A DNA stretch of 29,262 nt from an uncultured Bacteroidales bacterium (GTDB taxonomy: Bacteria > Bacteroidota > Bacteroidia > Bacteroidales > P3). Location of the stretch: contig CAKZZD010000005.1 in assembly GCA_937886715.1 (NCBI GenBank), positions 1-29,262 of the forward strand, in the 5' to 3' direction. The translations under genes were made by a program, and so were the position numbers. Of this stretch, positions 6,985 to 14,737 are shown piece by piece (positions within the stretch are counted from its first letter, which is position 1; each line of letters opens with the position of its first letter). The notes beneath the pieces were generated by a model. That model made no database searches. It was not told the DNA's origin and saw nothing but the letters and a program-made list of their open reading frames with translations.

Positions 6985-7836
6985 ATGAAGAATGTAATAG
7001 TAATTGTTTTCTGTGCTATTGTGTTTTCTGCTTGTGGTACCTCGCAAAAGAGCACGCAAGGAAGCGGCAATACCAGATGGCCGGATTTCCTCCGTGATTG
7101 GGCAGCAGATTATGAGATTAACGATGCTCAGCGATTGGCTATCATTGGCCAGATTGATACGTTATACAGGCTCGTTGAGGACAGCACGTCAGACAATGAA
7201 CTACTCTGCTCTAAGTTGTGTCAGCTACAGAACACCATTAGCGATGTCATCCAGCATGATTCCTCGTTGGTGTTTCCATTGATGATGCGGGCTACGGCAC
7301 GCAATCTCTACGGTATTATTTACAACAACCCATGGCTCCTTGAATTAGGCTGCAACTGTGAGGTGTTGGAATATCTTTTGATAGATTCGAAATGGTACAC
7401 ATCAAGCAGGAAGAATTATGATTTGATGTACACCACAGTTATGGGGCTTTCCTGGCAGGCACCAGACCGTTTTGCCAACATGGTTCTCACCAAGGAAGAT
7501 GGCAACGAACTTTCGACGGCATTCCTGATTGTGTACAATTACGCCGATACCGTCATCGACAATCTTCAGGTATCGTTCACCGACAGTGAGGGAGCCATCA
7601 TTGAGCAGCTGACGGAGAAAGATACGTATGCGGAAGTGTCCGATGCCGGCGTAAAGAGAATGATGTTGCCGCCATATCTGGTGATGAATGCATTGGCAAA
7701 TGGAGGAACGCTTACAATATCGTACGATACCCCTCAAGGCACATTGGAAATGATAGGCTACCCTCATGTCCATTTCATGAAACAGATAAAGGAATGCCCT
7801 CGTTTAAAAGCGGTGTTAAACCAAGCATTGGAATAG
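6985..7836 (+). CDS. Hypothetical lipoprotein
   Basis: A 283-residue protein with a clear lipoprotein signal: short basic start (MKN), hydrophobic core and lipobox VFSAC, giving a lipidated Cys17. The mature part is mixed alpha/beta; its C-terminal half reads like a beta-sandwich (VSFTDSEGAIIEQLTEKDTY, later GGTLTISYDTPQG). The family is not recognised. It starts 12 bases after the preceding island gene, but its base composition is intermediate between the AT-rich island and the GC-rich backbone, so it may mark the right edge of the insertion. It is likely anchored in the outer or inner membrane, facing the periplasm or surface. Confidence 0.78.
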   Translation: MKNVIVIVFCAIVFSACGTSQKSTQGSGNTRWPDFLRDWAADYEINDAQRLAIIGQIDTLYRLVEDSTSDNELLCSKLCQLQNTISDVIQHDSSLVFPLMMRATARNLYGIIYNNPWLLELGCNCEVLEYLLIDSKWYTSSRKNYDLMYTTVMGLSWQAPDRFANMVLTKEDGNELSTAFLIVYNYADTVIDNLQVSFTDSEGAIIEQLTEKDTYAEVSDAGVKRMMLPPYLVMNALANGGTLTISYDTPQGTLEMIGYPHVHFMKQIKECPRLKAVLNQALE

Positions 7837-7905
7837 AATAATAGGGCAACTGAGTATTACACCAGGCTCATTATTTACCCGCAATTAGGAGCATGGTTTT
7901 TCATT

Positions 7906-7957
7906 GGTATCGGTACATTATAGGAACGCTATTGGAACCATAGCGTTACCATATACC
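7906..7957. repeat. Stem-loop after the lipoprotein gene
   Basis: A perfect 8-bp stem, AACGCTAT / ATAGCGTT (7925-7932 with 7940-7947, 7-base loop), is enclosed by a further short pairing TCGGTA / TACCGA. There is no T-tract, so a role as a terminator is doubtful; it could protect the 3' end of the island transcript. Confidence 0.45.
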
Positions 7958-8042
7958 GAGGCAAAAGGGGAACAAGCGGATTGCAAAAGAGAAGAAAACT
8001 AATAGGCACATAAAGGACTATCGTACTGGCAGATTAAAGATA

Positions 8043-8085
8043 ATAAGTAGCAGGCCGCCATGTTTCATGGCGGCCTGCTACTTAT
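8043..8085. terminator. Terminator between the lipoprotein gene and the DUF1015 gene
   Basis: A perfect 20-bp stem (8043-8062 with 8066-8085) with a 3-base loop lies 35 bases downstream of the minus-strand DUF1015 stop and about 200 bases after the plus-strand lipoprotein gene. It can act in both directions. A 13-bp direct repeat (CTACTTATCTACT at 8078-8090 and 8101-8113) overlaps its right side. Confidence 0.85.
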
Positions 8086-8119
8086 CTACTTAACTAATGT
8101 CTACTTATCTACTGACAGC

Positions 8120-9385
8120 TTAGCAGAGCTCGTGGATCACGAGGCCGGAGCGGAGCTTGGGCTCGAACCAGGTGGTCTTCGGGGGCATGATGTTGCCGGT
8201 GTCGGCAATGTCGATGATCTGCTTCATGCTGACGGGATAGAGGGCGAAGGCGACCTTCATCTCGCCGCTGTCGACGCGACGTTTCAGCTCGCCGAGGCCA
8301 CGGATGCCGCCGACGAAGTCGATGCGCTTGTCGGTGCGGAGGTCCTTGATGCCGAGCACCTTGTCGAGGACGAGGTTGCTGAGGATGGTGACGTCGAGCA
8401 CGCCGATGGGGTCGTTGTCGTTGTAGGTGCCGGGCTTGGCGGTCATCTTGTACCAGTGGCCGTCGAGGTACATGCTGTGCTCGTGCAGTTTGGCGGGCTT
8501 GTAGATGTCGGTGCCCATATCGGTGAGCTCGTAGCTCTCGCCGACGGCTTTGATGAACTGCTCCTTCGTGAGACCGTTGAGGTCCTTGACGACGCGGTTG
8601 TAGTCGATGACGTTGAGCTGGTTGTCGGGGAAGATGACGGTCATGAAGTAGTTGTACTCCTCCTTGCCGGTGTGGTGGGGGTTCTGCTCTTTCTTCTCCT
8701 GTCCCACGAGGGCGGCGGCGGCGCTGCGGTGGTGGCCGTCGGCGATGTACATGGCGGGCACTTTCTTGTCGAAGAGCTCGACGAGTTCGGCAATCATAGC
8801 CTTGTCGTCGATGACCCAGAAGCGGTGGCCGAAGCCGTCTTCCTTGGCGATGAAGTCGTAGATGGGCTTCTTGGCGGTGACCGAGGCGACGATTTCGTCG
8901 ATGCGGGCCACGGCGGGATAGGCGAAGAAGACGGGCTCGACGTTGGCGTTGGTGATGCGGACGTGTTTCATGCGGTCCTCTTCCTTGTCCTTGCGGGTGA
9001 GCTCGTGTTTCTTGATCACTTTGTTGACGTAGTCCTCGCTGTAGGCGCAGGCCACGATGCCGTACTGCCATTTGGCGTTGGCATCGGTGGGGTTCATGCT
9101 CTGGGCGTAGATGTAGAGCTTCTCCTCCTCGTCCTTGACCAGCCAGCCGAGGTCTTTGAATTTGTTGTAGTTCTTGACCACCTGGAGGTACACTTCGGGC
9201 GAGTGCTCGTCGGTGCCGGCGGGGAGGTCGATCTCAGCCTTGGTGACATGCAGCAGGCTGTAGGGATTGCCCTCGCATTCCACGCGGGCTTCTTCGGAGT
9301 TCAGCACGTCGTAGGGACGCGAAGCCAGTTTCTCGACAATGTCCACCGGGGGACGAAATCCTTTGAAGGGTTTGATTATTGACAT
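8120..9385 (-). CDS. DUF1015 family protein (ParB/SerK-like fold)
   Basis: A 421-residue cytosolic protein with the features of the DUF1015 family: N-terminal ASRPYDVLN (residues 21-29), HVTKAEIDLP near 46-55, and the signature ADGHHRSAAA (D216-G-H-H-R220). The DGHHR stretch resembles the nucleotide-handling motif of ParB-like domains that occur in serine kinases of the SbnI/SerK type. In Bacteroides the family often lies beside serine-biosynthesis genes; that is family knowledge, and no such neighbour is seen here. The function is best called unknown, possibly phosphoryl transfer on a small amino-acid substrate. Transcription probably starts at the TATCTTTG element on the minus strand at 9568-9575, giving a leader of about 175 bases that contains a possible small ORF. 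Confidence 0.9.
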   Translation of the reverse strand: MSIIKPFKGFRPPVDIVEKLASRPYDVLNSEEARVECEGNPYSLLHVTKAEIDLPAGTDEHSPEVYLQVVKNYNKFKDLGWLVKDEEEKLYIYAQSMNPTDANAKWQYGIVACAYSEDYVNKVIKKHELTRKDKEEDRMKHVRITNANVEPVFFAYPAVARIDEIVASVTAKKPIYDFIAKEDGFGHRFWVIDDKAMIAELVELFDKKVPAMYIADGHHRSAAAALVGQEKKEQNPHHTGKEEYNYFMTVIFPDNQLNVIDYNRVVKDLNGLTKEQFIKAVGESYELTDMGTDIYKPAKLHEHSMYLDGHWYKMTAKPGTYNDNDPIGVLDVTILSNLVLDKVLGIKDLRTDKRIDFVGGIRGLGELKRRVDSGEMKVAFALYPVSMKQIIDIADTGNIMPPKTTWFEPKLRSGLVIHELC

Positions 9386-9411
9386 GTTGTTCTGCGTTTT
9401 ATATGTTAATA

Positions 9412-9558
9412 TTATTCAGAATGTTTCGTGTCTGTGGGGCCGTGCGGGGTCACCACATCTTCCGGCATTTGGGGCGGGTTTGCGTCTGTCGTCGGTGCCG
9501 ACAGATACAACTCCGCCAATGCATTATCGTCGAATGTGATGCCTTTTTGGGCCGTCAA
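9412..9558 (-). CDS. Possible small ORF in the DUF1015 leader
   Basis: An open frame of 48 codons runs from a TTG at 9558 to a TAA at 9412-9414, between the -7 element (9568-9575) and the DUF1015 start. The frame uses backbone-like GC-rich codons and reads like protein (GITFDDNALAELYLSAP, then an Asp/Pro-rich tail). It ends 26 bases before the next gene, a typical intergenic spacing. Against it: the start would be TTG, almost leaderless, and no family is recognised. It could instead be the remnant of a longer lost gene. Confidence 0.25.
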   Translation of the reverse strand: MTAQKGITFDDNALAELYLSAPTTDANPPQMPEDVVTPHGPTDTKHSE

Positions 9559-9567
9559 TAGTGGCAA

Positions 9568-9575
9568 CAAAGATA
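9568..9575 (-). promoter_or_regulatory. Promoter -7 element for the DUF1015 gene
   Basis: The minus strand reads TATCTTTG, matching TAnnTTTG. The -33 region is T-rich but lacks an exact TTTG. It separates the DUF1015 gene from the radical SAM gene upstream. Confidence 0.5.
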
Positions 9576-9629
9576 CGAACTTTTCCTGACGTGGAGAAAA
9601 TATTTTTTTTTGAGGCCGGAAAATGGCTG

Positions 9630-10715
9630 TCAGGCTTGGCTCGTGTGACGGATAATCTTGTTGTAGTGGCAGTTGATTGGCGATGTGCCGTCGCCGTGCC
9701 AGTTGTGCATGCCGTTGCCGAGACAGTCGTTGAAGGCTTTGCAATGGAGGCAGATGCCCTGACGGGCCCACTGGCGGTTGCGGAAGGGAGCGAAGCGCGT
9801 TTGCCACACCTCCCAGAGGCTGTCGCGGTAGATATTGCCTTGGGCGAAGCGTTGGCGGTCGATGTTGGGGCAGGCGCTGATGGTGCCGTCGATGAGAACG
9901 GAGGCGATGTTGATGCCGGCGTGGCAGAAATAGGGCGTCGGCCTGACCTTGCACTCGTAGGGGCCGAGGTAGCCTTCGCAACTGAAGGTGACCTTCATGT
10001 CGGAAGGGGAGGCTTGGGCGCGTTTGGCGGCGATGAAGTCCATCAGCTGCACAAACTGGGCATCGGTGAGGTGGAGCTCGGGCGAGGCGCAGGCGCGGCC
10101 GATGGGGATGATGGTGAAGATGCGCCACTGTCGCACGCCGAGGGCGGCAAGCTGGTCGTGGATTTGCTGCAGGTGGGGCAGGTTGCGCTGGTTGACGCAG
10201 GTGACGACGTCGAAGTTAAGTCGCGGCTGACGGGCCGCGATGCCGATGGCGTTCAAGGCACGGGAGTGGCAGCCCTCGCGGCCGCGCATCCAATCGTGGT
10301 CTTCTTCCAGCCCGTCGAGGCTGATGGTGAGGGCTCCGAGACCGGCCGACATGAGCCGTTGGTGCATAGCCTCGTCGTAGAGCCATCCGTTGCTGACGAT
10401 GCTCCAGCCCACGCCGCGCTGGCGCAGGGCAAGGCCGATGTCCGGCAGGTCGGGCCGCAGCAGGGGTTCGCCGCCGGTGATCACCACGGTGAAAGGACGC
10501 GGCCGCTGGTCGGCGGGGATGGTGTCGAAAGCGCAGAGGAAGTCTTCGGCAGGCATATCCTTCTCGCCGCCCGATTCCTTGCAGTCGCTGCCGCAATGGC
10601 GGCAATGCAGGTTGCAGCGCGTGGTGCACTCCCAGAAGAGGTAGTTCAGTTCGTGCACGCGCGTCTCGTTGGCCCGGAAAAGGCGGAAAAGTGAGCGGGT
10701 GAGCAGGTTGGCCAT
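9630..10715 (-). CDS. Radical SAM/SPASM enzyme of the rSAM/lipoprotein system
   Basis: A 361-residue radical SAM protein. The CxxxCxxC cluster motif is C34-x3-C38-x2-C41 (within CNLHCRHCGS), followed by the SAM-binding GGEPLLRPDL segment and an SLDGLEEDHD strand. The C-terminal third is a Cys-rich SPASM region (CEGYLGPYEC, YFCHAG, then GICLHCKAFNDCLGNG) that would bind auxiliary Fe-S clusters, as in peptide-modifying maturases. It lies 7 bases downstream of a small lipoprotein gene. This pairing is the Bacteroidetes 'rSAM/lipoprotein system' known from comparative genomics (as I recall, TIGR04133 with TIGR04134), whose chemistry is uncharacterised to my knowledge. The likely substrate is the partner lipoprotein or a linked peptide. 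Confidence 0.9.
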   Translation of the reverse strand: MANLLTRSLFRLFRANETRVHELNYLFWECTTRCNLHCRHCGSDCKESGGEKDMPAEDFLCAFDTIPADQRPRPFTVVITGGEPLLRPDLPDIGLALRQRGVGWSIVSNGWLYDEAMHQRLMSAGLGALTISLDGLEEDHDWMRGREGCHSRALNAIGIAARQPRLNFDVVTCVNQRNLPHLQQIHDQLAALGVRQWRIFTIIPIGRACASPELHLTDAQFVQLMDFIAAKRAQASPSDMKVTFSCEGYLGPYECKVRPTPYFCHAGINIASVLIDGTISACPNIDRQRFAQGNIYRDSLWEVWQTRFAPFRNRQWARQGICLHCKAFNDCLGNGMHNWHGDGTSPINCHYNKIIRHTSQA

Positions 10716-10722
10716 TGCGTGA

Positions 10723-11064
10723 CTACAGGGCCTTTTCCAGCAGGATTTCCACCGTGTCGTGGAGGGCCGGATTGACGATGGTGTCCTTGGGGATGTACAC
10801 CGAGTCGTTGTCGACGAAAGAATAGCGGATCATGGTGCTGTCGCCCCACACGGTGACCATGCCCTCCCCAGTGGTGTAGTTGGTGACGCCATATACCAAA
10901 TCGGTTACCTTGATGCCCCGAATCGGTTTGCCGGTTGCTTCATCCATCACGTGGAATTTCATGCAGTAGGGGAGAACGGCTTCATCGGTGCCATAGCAGG
11001 CTTGGAAGACAAACATGGCGGCGGTGAGCGAGAAGCCCTTGAGCACTTTTCTGATCCATTTCAT
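10723..11064 (-). CDS. Radical SAM-associated putative lipoprotein
   Basis: A 113-residue protein starting MKWIRKVLKGFSLTAAM, with a lipobox ending FVFQAC and a lipidated Cys followed by YGTDEA. The mature domain is a small beta-rich, carboxypeptidase-regulatory-like fold (MDEATGKPIRGIKV, then GMVTVWGDS). The start is set at 11064: an in-frame upstream start at 11133 would lie before the promoter element (TATCTTTG at 11109-11116, minus strand) and would spoil the signal peptide. It is immediately upstream of the radical SAM/SPASM gene and shares its transcript. The protein matches the partner lipoprotein of the rSAM/lipoprotein system; what is modified is unknown. Confidence 0.85.
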   Translation of the reverse strand: MKWIRKVLKGFSLTAAMFVFQACYGTDEAVLPYCMKFHVMDEATGKPIRGIKVTDLVYGVTNYTTGEGMVTVWGDSTMIRYSFVDNDSVYIPKDTIVNPALHDTVEILLEKAL

Positions 11065-11108
11065 ACTGTTTGCGGTTGGAATTACTGTTTGCGGTTTTAA
11101 TTCGACTG

Positions 11109-11116
11109 CAAAGATA
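11109..11116 (-). promoter_or_regulatory. Promoter -7 element for the rSAM/lipoprotein operon
   Basis: The minus strand reads TATCTTTG about 45 bases upstream of the lipoprotein ATG. It is back-to-back with the plus-strand element at 11170-11177. Confidence 0.6.
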
Positions 11117-11169
11117 CGACCTTTCCGCGACATGGTGAAAAATAATTATACCTAATGGAATAAAAGTCG

Positions 11170-11177
11170 TATTTTTG
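11170..11177 (+). promoter_or_regulatory. Promoter -7 element for the toxin-antitoxin pair
   Basis: TATTTTTG matches TAnnTTTG and lies 25 bases before the antitoxin ATG. No exact TTTG -33 box is visible. The divergent spacing leaves about 50 bases between the two -7 elements, so regulators bound here could affect both operons. Confidence 0.55.
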
Positions 11178-11202
11178 CAGGCGATTTAAGTGGATAATAG
11201 CC

Positions 11203-11484
11203 ATGTGTACGTACAATATAACTGTTGACGAAGATGCATTGCAAAAGCTGCACCCCTCGTTCAATCGTGAGTCTTTTGGCCGTTGGCTCCAGCATCATGT
11301 CGACTCTTTGGTGGAGGACATGATTGCCGACCAACATTCCGACTCGCCCTTATGTCGCACCGAGGAGGAGATGAAGGCAATTGTTGAGGAGCGTCTGCGT
11401 TATTTGGATGAAGACGATGCGACGCTTCTGTCAGGAGAACAGGTATTTGCTCAAATGCGTGCACGTTATGGCTTTAACGGATAA
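11203..11484 (+). CDS. Antitoxin of a ParE/RelE-type toxin-antitoxin pair
   Basis: A 93-residue acidic protein beginning MCTYNITVDEDALQKLHPSF and continuing with a predicted helix ending GRWLQHHVDSLVED. This short beta strand plus helices resembles the many small Bacteroidales antitoxins with a ribbon-helix-helix-like N-terminus. The toxin gene starts inside its 3' end (ATG at 11468), the usual coupled arrangement. As an antitoxin it would bind the toxin with its acidic C-terminal part (about residues 50-93) and the operon promoter with its N-terminus. It is intact although its toxin is frameshifted. Confidence 0.75.
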   Translation: MCTYNITVDEDALQKLHPSFNRESFGRWLQHHVDSLVEDMIADQHSDSPLCRTEEEMKAIVEERLRYLDEDDATLLSGEQVFAQMRARYGFNG

Positions 11485-11796
11485 GTGGATTGAAGGCGCC
11501 CGACAGGACTTGAACTCGGGCTGGGATACGTGCTTGATGAGTTTGGTTTGCAGGCTGCCGAAAAGGCTTTCCGAAAGGTTGTGGAGACCATCGACATCCT
11601 CTTTCAATTTCCTCGTCTCGGCAAGCGTTTTGGCGATATAGTCTATCATGGGCAGCAAGTATATGTATTGAATATGAAACAGATTTCCATTATATATTGC
11701 CAGCGAGATGATCGTCTGCTTGTTATCGCCTTGTGGAATAATCGCCGTGATGATAAATCGTTGACAGCGTCAATTGAACCCAGACTTACAGATTGA
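11468..11796 (+). pseudogene. Frameshifted ParE/RelE-family toxin
   Basis: The ATG at 11468, inside the antitoxin gene, opens a frame reading MALTDKWIEGARQDLNSGWD. That matches the N-terminal helix of ParE-type toxins (W..gA..DL..iwdY) but runs out of homology at about 11527. The continuation, YVLDEFGLQAAEKAF and onward through FPRLGKRF to ALWNNRRDD, is in another frame with no ATG of its own (only GTG at 11530). Adding one base near 11525-11528 (GAT-AC to GATTAC) would restore a full-length protein of about 109 residues. The gene is therefore either inactivated by a one-base deletion, affected by a sequencing or assembly error, or (less likely) read by programmed frameshifting. Confidence 0.75.
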
Positions 11797-11856
11797 TAAT
11801 GGTGATGCGGACTAAGTCCAAGACAACATATCATGTAGTATTGCAATCAGTTGCCA

Positions 11857-11896
11857 TAAAACGGACGGGCCTGCTTTTGCAGGCCCGTCCGTTTTA
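11857..11896. terminator. Bidirectional terminator between the TA pair and gcvT
   Basis: A perfect 18-bp stem (11857-11874 with 11879-11896) closes on a TTTT loop and has TTTT at its foot on both strands. It lies 60 bases after the toxin stop and 14 bases after the minus-strand gcvT stop, so it serves both convergent transcripts. Confidence 0.9.
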
Positions 11897-11910
11897 AAGG
11901 ATTCAGTCGT

Positions 11911-13017
11911 TTATCCCTCGTAGAAGGGCATCTTGACGGTGACGGCCTTGAGGAGTTTCTCGCGGATCTTGATGTAGATCTCGGTGCCGACCTTGGCGTA
12001 TTCGGCCTTGATGAGGGCGGTGCCGATGTTCTTGCCGGTGCTGGGGCTGGGGCTACCCGAGCGGACTTCGCCGATCTTGTTGCCCTGGGCGTCGCAGACC
12101 TCGTAGCCGTTGCGGGCGATGCCGCGGTCCACCATCTCGAAGCCAGCCACTTTGCGCTTGAAGCCAGCGGCCTTCTGGGCGAGGAGAAGCTCCTTGTTGA
12201 TGAAGTTGTTGTTCTCGGCTTTCAGCTTGACGATGAAAGCCAGCGGAGCCTCCAGCGGGCTGACGGTGTCGTCCATCTCGTGGCCGTAGAGGGCGAAGCC
12301 CTTCTCCAGACGCAGGGTGTCGCGGCAACCCAGACCGGCGGGCATGATGCCAAACTCCTTGCCAGCCTCGAACACGGCGTTCCACACCTCGATGGCTTTC
12401 TCACGCGGGATGTAGATTTCGCATCCGCCAGCGCCGGTGTAGCCGGTGGTGGAGAGGATGATGTCGGGGATGCCGGCGAAGGTGAGGATCTTGAAGGTGT
12501 AGTACTCCATGTCGACGATGTTCTCGTCGGTGAGTTTCTGCATGGCCTTGAGGGCGTTGGGTCCCTGCACGGCGAGCTGGGCCCACTGCTCGCTCTCGTT
12601 GACGAAGTCGCGGCCGAGCTCCATGCCCATTTTGTCGGCAATCTGGCTCATCCAGTTCCAGTCTTTGTCGATGTTGGCGGCGTTGGGCACCATGAAATAT
12701 TCGTCGTCATGGACACGATAGACGAGCATATCGTCGACCACGCCACCCTGGCCGTTGGGCAGGCAGGTGTACTGCACCTTGCCGTCGAAGAGGTCCTCGA
12801 CGTTGTTGGTGGTGACATACTGCATGAAGTGCTTGGCGATGGGGCCTTTGGCGCGGAACTCGCCCATGTGGCTCACGTCGAACACGCCCACGTTGTTGCG
12901 GACGTTGTTGTGTTCCTCGACAAGACCAGTGTACTGTATCGGCATGTTGTAGCCGGCGAACTCGGCCATCTTCGCGCCCAGCGCGATGTGCAAATCGGTG
13001 TAAGGGGTTGTTTTCAT
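11911..13017 (-). CDS. gcvT: Aminomethyltransferase, glycine cleavage system T protein
   Basis: A 368-residue protein of the usual GcvT length. Recognisable features are PYTDLHIALGAKMAEFAGY (residues 5-23), FDVSHMGEF (46-54), the GGVVDD motif with the conserved aspartates (91-96) and, near the C-terminus, RSGSPSPSTGKNIG. It transfers the methylene group of the aminomethyl-lipoyl H protein to tetrahydrofolate, releasing ammonia. It stands alone here; gcvH and gcvP are not in the window. The start at 13017 follows an AT-rich leader of about 60 bases from a TATATTTG element. The leader carries a GCCCCGACGGGGC-type hairpin (13053-13072). No glycine riboswitch is recognisable. Confidence 0.96.
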   Translation of the reverse strand: MKTTPYTDLHIALGAKMAEFAGYNMPIQYTGLVEEHNNVRNNVGVFDVSHMGEFRAKGPIAKHFMQYVTTNNVEDLFDGKVQYTCLPNGQGGVVDDMLVYRVHDDEYFMVPNAANIDKDWNWMSQIADKMGMELGRDFVNESEQWAQLAVQGPNALKAMQKLTDENIVDMEYYTFKILTFAGIPDIILSTTGYTGAGGCEIYIPREKAIEVWNAVFEAGKEFGIMPAGLGCRDTLRLEKGFALYGHEMDDTVSPLEAPLAFIVKLKAENNNFINKELLLAQKAAGFKRKVAGFEMVDRGIARNGYEVCDAQGNKIGEVRSGSPSPSTGKNIGTALIKAEYAKVGTEIYIKIREKLLKAVTVKMPFYEG

Positions 13018-13082
13018 TATCTGATTGATTTATTAATTATTATGCATTGTTGTGTCGCCCCGTCGGGGCAACTATCAGTCTG

Positions 13083-13090
13083 CAAATATA
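13083..13090 (-). promoter_or_regulatory. Promoter -7 element of gcvT
   Basis: The minus strand reads TATATTTG, matching TAnnTTTG, 65 bases upstream of the gcvT ATG. No exact -33 box was found. Confidence 0.55.
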
Positions 13091-13115
13091 CACATTATTT
13101 GCCAATGGGCGGGCA

Positions 13116-14102
13116 TTATTTTTCAAAAATCGTTTCGATTTTTTCCAACACCGCGTCAGGACTGATGTCGCGGAGGCATCGGTAGTCGCCGTAGCGGCAG
13201 CGACGGTTGCCGTAGGCCGAGCAGGGCTGGCAGCGACGACCCGAACTGACGGCCAGCTCGCGTGGCTGTCCGTAGCCGTAGAACCCGAAGTCGGGATGCG
13301 TGGCGCCCCAGATGCTCACCACCGGCACGCCAAGGGCCGAGGCAAAGTGCATGTTGGCCGAATCCATGCTCACCATCAGCTGCAGGTGCCCTATCACCTC
13401 CATCTCTTCGGCGAAGGAGTAGCGTCCGGCGGCAGAGGTGACGCCTTCGTGGCGTGCGGCCCATTGCTCGAGGGTAGGGGCCTCGCCCCGGCTGCCGAAC
13501 AGCACCACCTGGTAGCCCCGTTCGCTCAGCATGGCCACCAGCTTTTCGCCCAGGTCCATGGGCCATATTTTGCCTTGGTGTTGCGCAAAGGGAGCGAAGC
13601 CGATCCGCCGCGATGCGTTGTGCAAGGGTGCTACCGTGTGGTTGTCGGGTGGGGGAGGGGTGAGGCCTAGACGGAGGAACACGTCGCCGTAGCGTTGGTG
13701 TTGTGGCCGCCGCGGACGCATGTCGAGGTGGTGCAGCATGAGCCATCGCGAGAGCTTGCCTTTGCGCAGAGTGCTGACTGTCAACGGGGTGTGGCGCACC
13801 AGTGCCTCGAGGCGCATCAGCCGCAGCGCGCGGTCGACGCGGTTCACATGGTGAAGGTTGGCCACAGCGTCGGCACCTGTCGACAGGAAGATCCGGCACA
13901 GGCTGCGGGCCGGTTGGCGCTTGTCGACGCCGAGGAAGTCCACGTTGGCCGGCATCTCGTCGAACAGCGGCGCCAGCATCGGCGGTGCCGCCATGGTGAA
14001 GCGCACGTCGGCGTTGGCCATGGCCCAGCGTCTGAGCACGGGCGCCGCGATGGCCGCGTCGCCCAGGGCCGACAGCCGTATGACAAGCACGTGTTTCACC
14101 AT
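13116..14102 (-). CDS. Glycosyltransferase family 9 (LPS heptosyltransferase-like)
   Basis: A 328-residue protein with the GT9 layout: N-terminal VLVIRLSALGDAAIAAPVLR (GDxx motif of the acceptor domain) and the C-terminal nucleotide-sugar site with SMDSANMHFASALGVPVV followed by SIWGATHP. The C-terminus has a Cys cluster (CQPCSAYGNRRC then RCLRDI), frequent in Bacteroidetes members. GT9 enzymes add heptose or related sugars to the lipopolysaccharide core on the cytosolic face of the inner membrane; the sugar here is not predictable. It is 16 bases downstream of the DUF4254 gene on the same strand, a pairing I recall from Bacteroidetes genomes. Confidence 0.9.
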   Translation of the reverse strand: MVKHVLVIRLSALGDAAIAAPVLRRWAMANADVRFTMAAPPMLAPLFDEMPANVDFLGVDKRQPARSLCRIFLSTGADAVANLHHVNRVDRALRLMRLEALVRHTPLTVSTLRKGKLSRWLMLHHLDMRPRRPQHQRYGDVFLRLGLTPPPPDNHTVAPLHNASRRIGFAPFAQHQGKIWPMDLGEKLVAMLSERGYQVVLFGSRGEAPTLEQWAARHEGVTSAAGRYSFAEEMEVIGHLQLMVSMDSANMHFASALGVPVVSIWGATHPDFGFYGYGQPRELAVSSGRRCQPCSAYGNRRCRYGDYRCLRDISPDAVLEKIETIFEK

Positions 14103-14118
14103 CGCAATGATTTTTTTT

Positions 14119-14724
14119 CTATTGCCGCTTGCCCGAGGCGTAGAGCATGGGGTTGAGCGAGGGGTCGTTGTACATTTTCATCTGGCGGTAGAGGCGCATG
14201 ATGCAGCGTCCGGCCGTCAGGTCGCCCAGCAGCTGGTCGATGGCCGTGGTGAGGTCCTCGCGCTGCGCGAGCAGCGTGTCGAGCTTGGTCTGGCACTTGG
14301 CGCGGTGCGCCTCGTCTCCGCGGTTGGCTTCGATGCCGAAATGGTAGATTTTCAGCGCCAGAATCGACAGGCGGTCGATGGCCCATGCGGGCGTCTCCGT
14401 GTTGAGACGGGCGCCGGGCAGCGGCTTGACGGCTGAAAGTTGGGCCATATAGTGGTCGTCGATGCGCTCGACGAGGTCGGTGCGGTGCTGGTTGGAGCGG
14501 TCGATGCGGCGCTTCAGCTGCAACGCATACACGGGGTCCACGTCGTCGGGACGCACGAGGTCCTCCAAGTGCCATTGCACCGTGTCGACCCACGATTTCT
14601 CCCAAAGCAGGGCCTCGAAGGCGTGTGCGCCGTCGCCAGCGTAGGGATTGACAAGCGTTGCGTCGACAGAGTCTATTGTGTGATATTCAGCTACCTGCCG
14701 CTCGAAGAGGGCATAAAGATCCAT
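14119..14724 (-). CDS. DUF4254 domain protein
   Basis: A 201-residue helical cytosolic protein matching the DUF4254 family in length and motifs: EYHTIDSVDATLVNPY near the N-terminus, LLWEKSWVDTVQWHLED, a mid segment KRRIDRSNQHRTDLVE and SLNPMLYASGK at the end. Function unknown; genes of this family commonly lie beside GT9 glycosyltransferases in Bacteroidetes, suggesting a role around LPS core assembly. Start choice: the -7 element CAAAGGTA on the plus strand (TACCTTTG in the gene's direction, 14738-14745) excludes an in-frame start at 14769. ATGs at 14733 and 14724 remain; 14724 leaves a leader of about 10 bases, while 14733 would be leaderless. Confidence 0.85.
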   Translation of the reverse strand: MDLYALFERQVAEYHTIDSVDATLVNPYAGDGAHAFEALLWEKSWVDTVQWHLEDLVRPDDVDPVYALQLKRRIDRSNQHRTDLVERIDDHYMAQLSAVKPLPGARLNTETPAWAIDRLSILALKIYHFGIEANRGDEAHRAKCQTKLDTLLAQREDLTTAIDQLLGDLTAGRCIMRLYRQMKMYNDPSLNPMLYASGKRQ

Positions 14725-14737
14725 TGCATTCATAATG

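Noticed and set aside
8078..8113. 13-bp direct repeat as the beginning of a CRISPR-like or tandem array
   Set aside because: Only two copies, overlapping a terminator stem; no array and no cas genes in the window.
8060..9382. Long open frame (440 codons) antisense to the DUF1015 gene
   Set aside because: Composition is almost entirely Val, Asp, Gly, Leu and Glu, as expected when GC-rich codons are read on the opposite strand; the sense frame has clear family motifs.
13018..13090. Glycine riboswitch in the gcvT leader
   Set aside because: The leader is only about 60-70 bases and contains just one simple GC hairpin; no riboswitch core is recognisable.
12280..13185. Plus-strand open frame antisense to gcvT
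   Set aside because: Mirror of gcvT codons with biased Val/Gly/His content; it crosses the gcvT promoter and leader.
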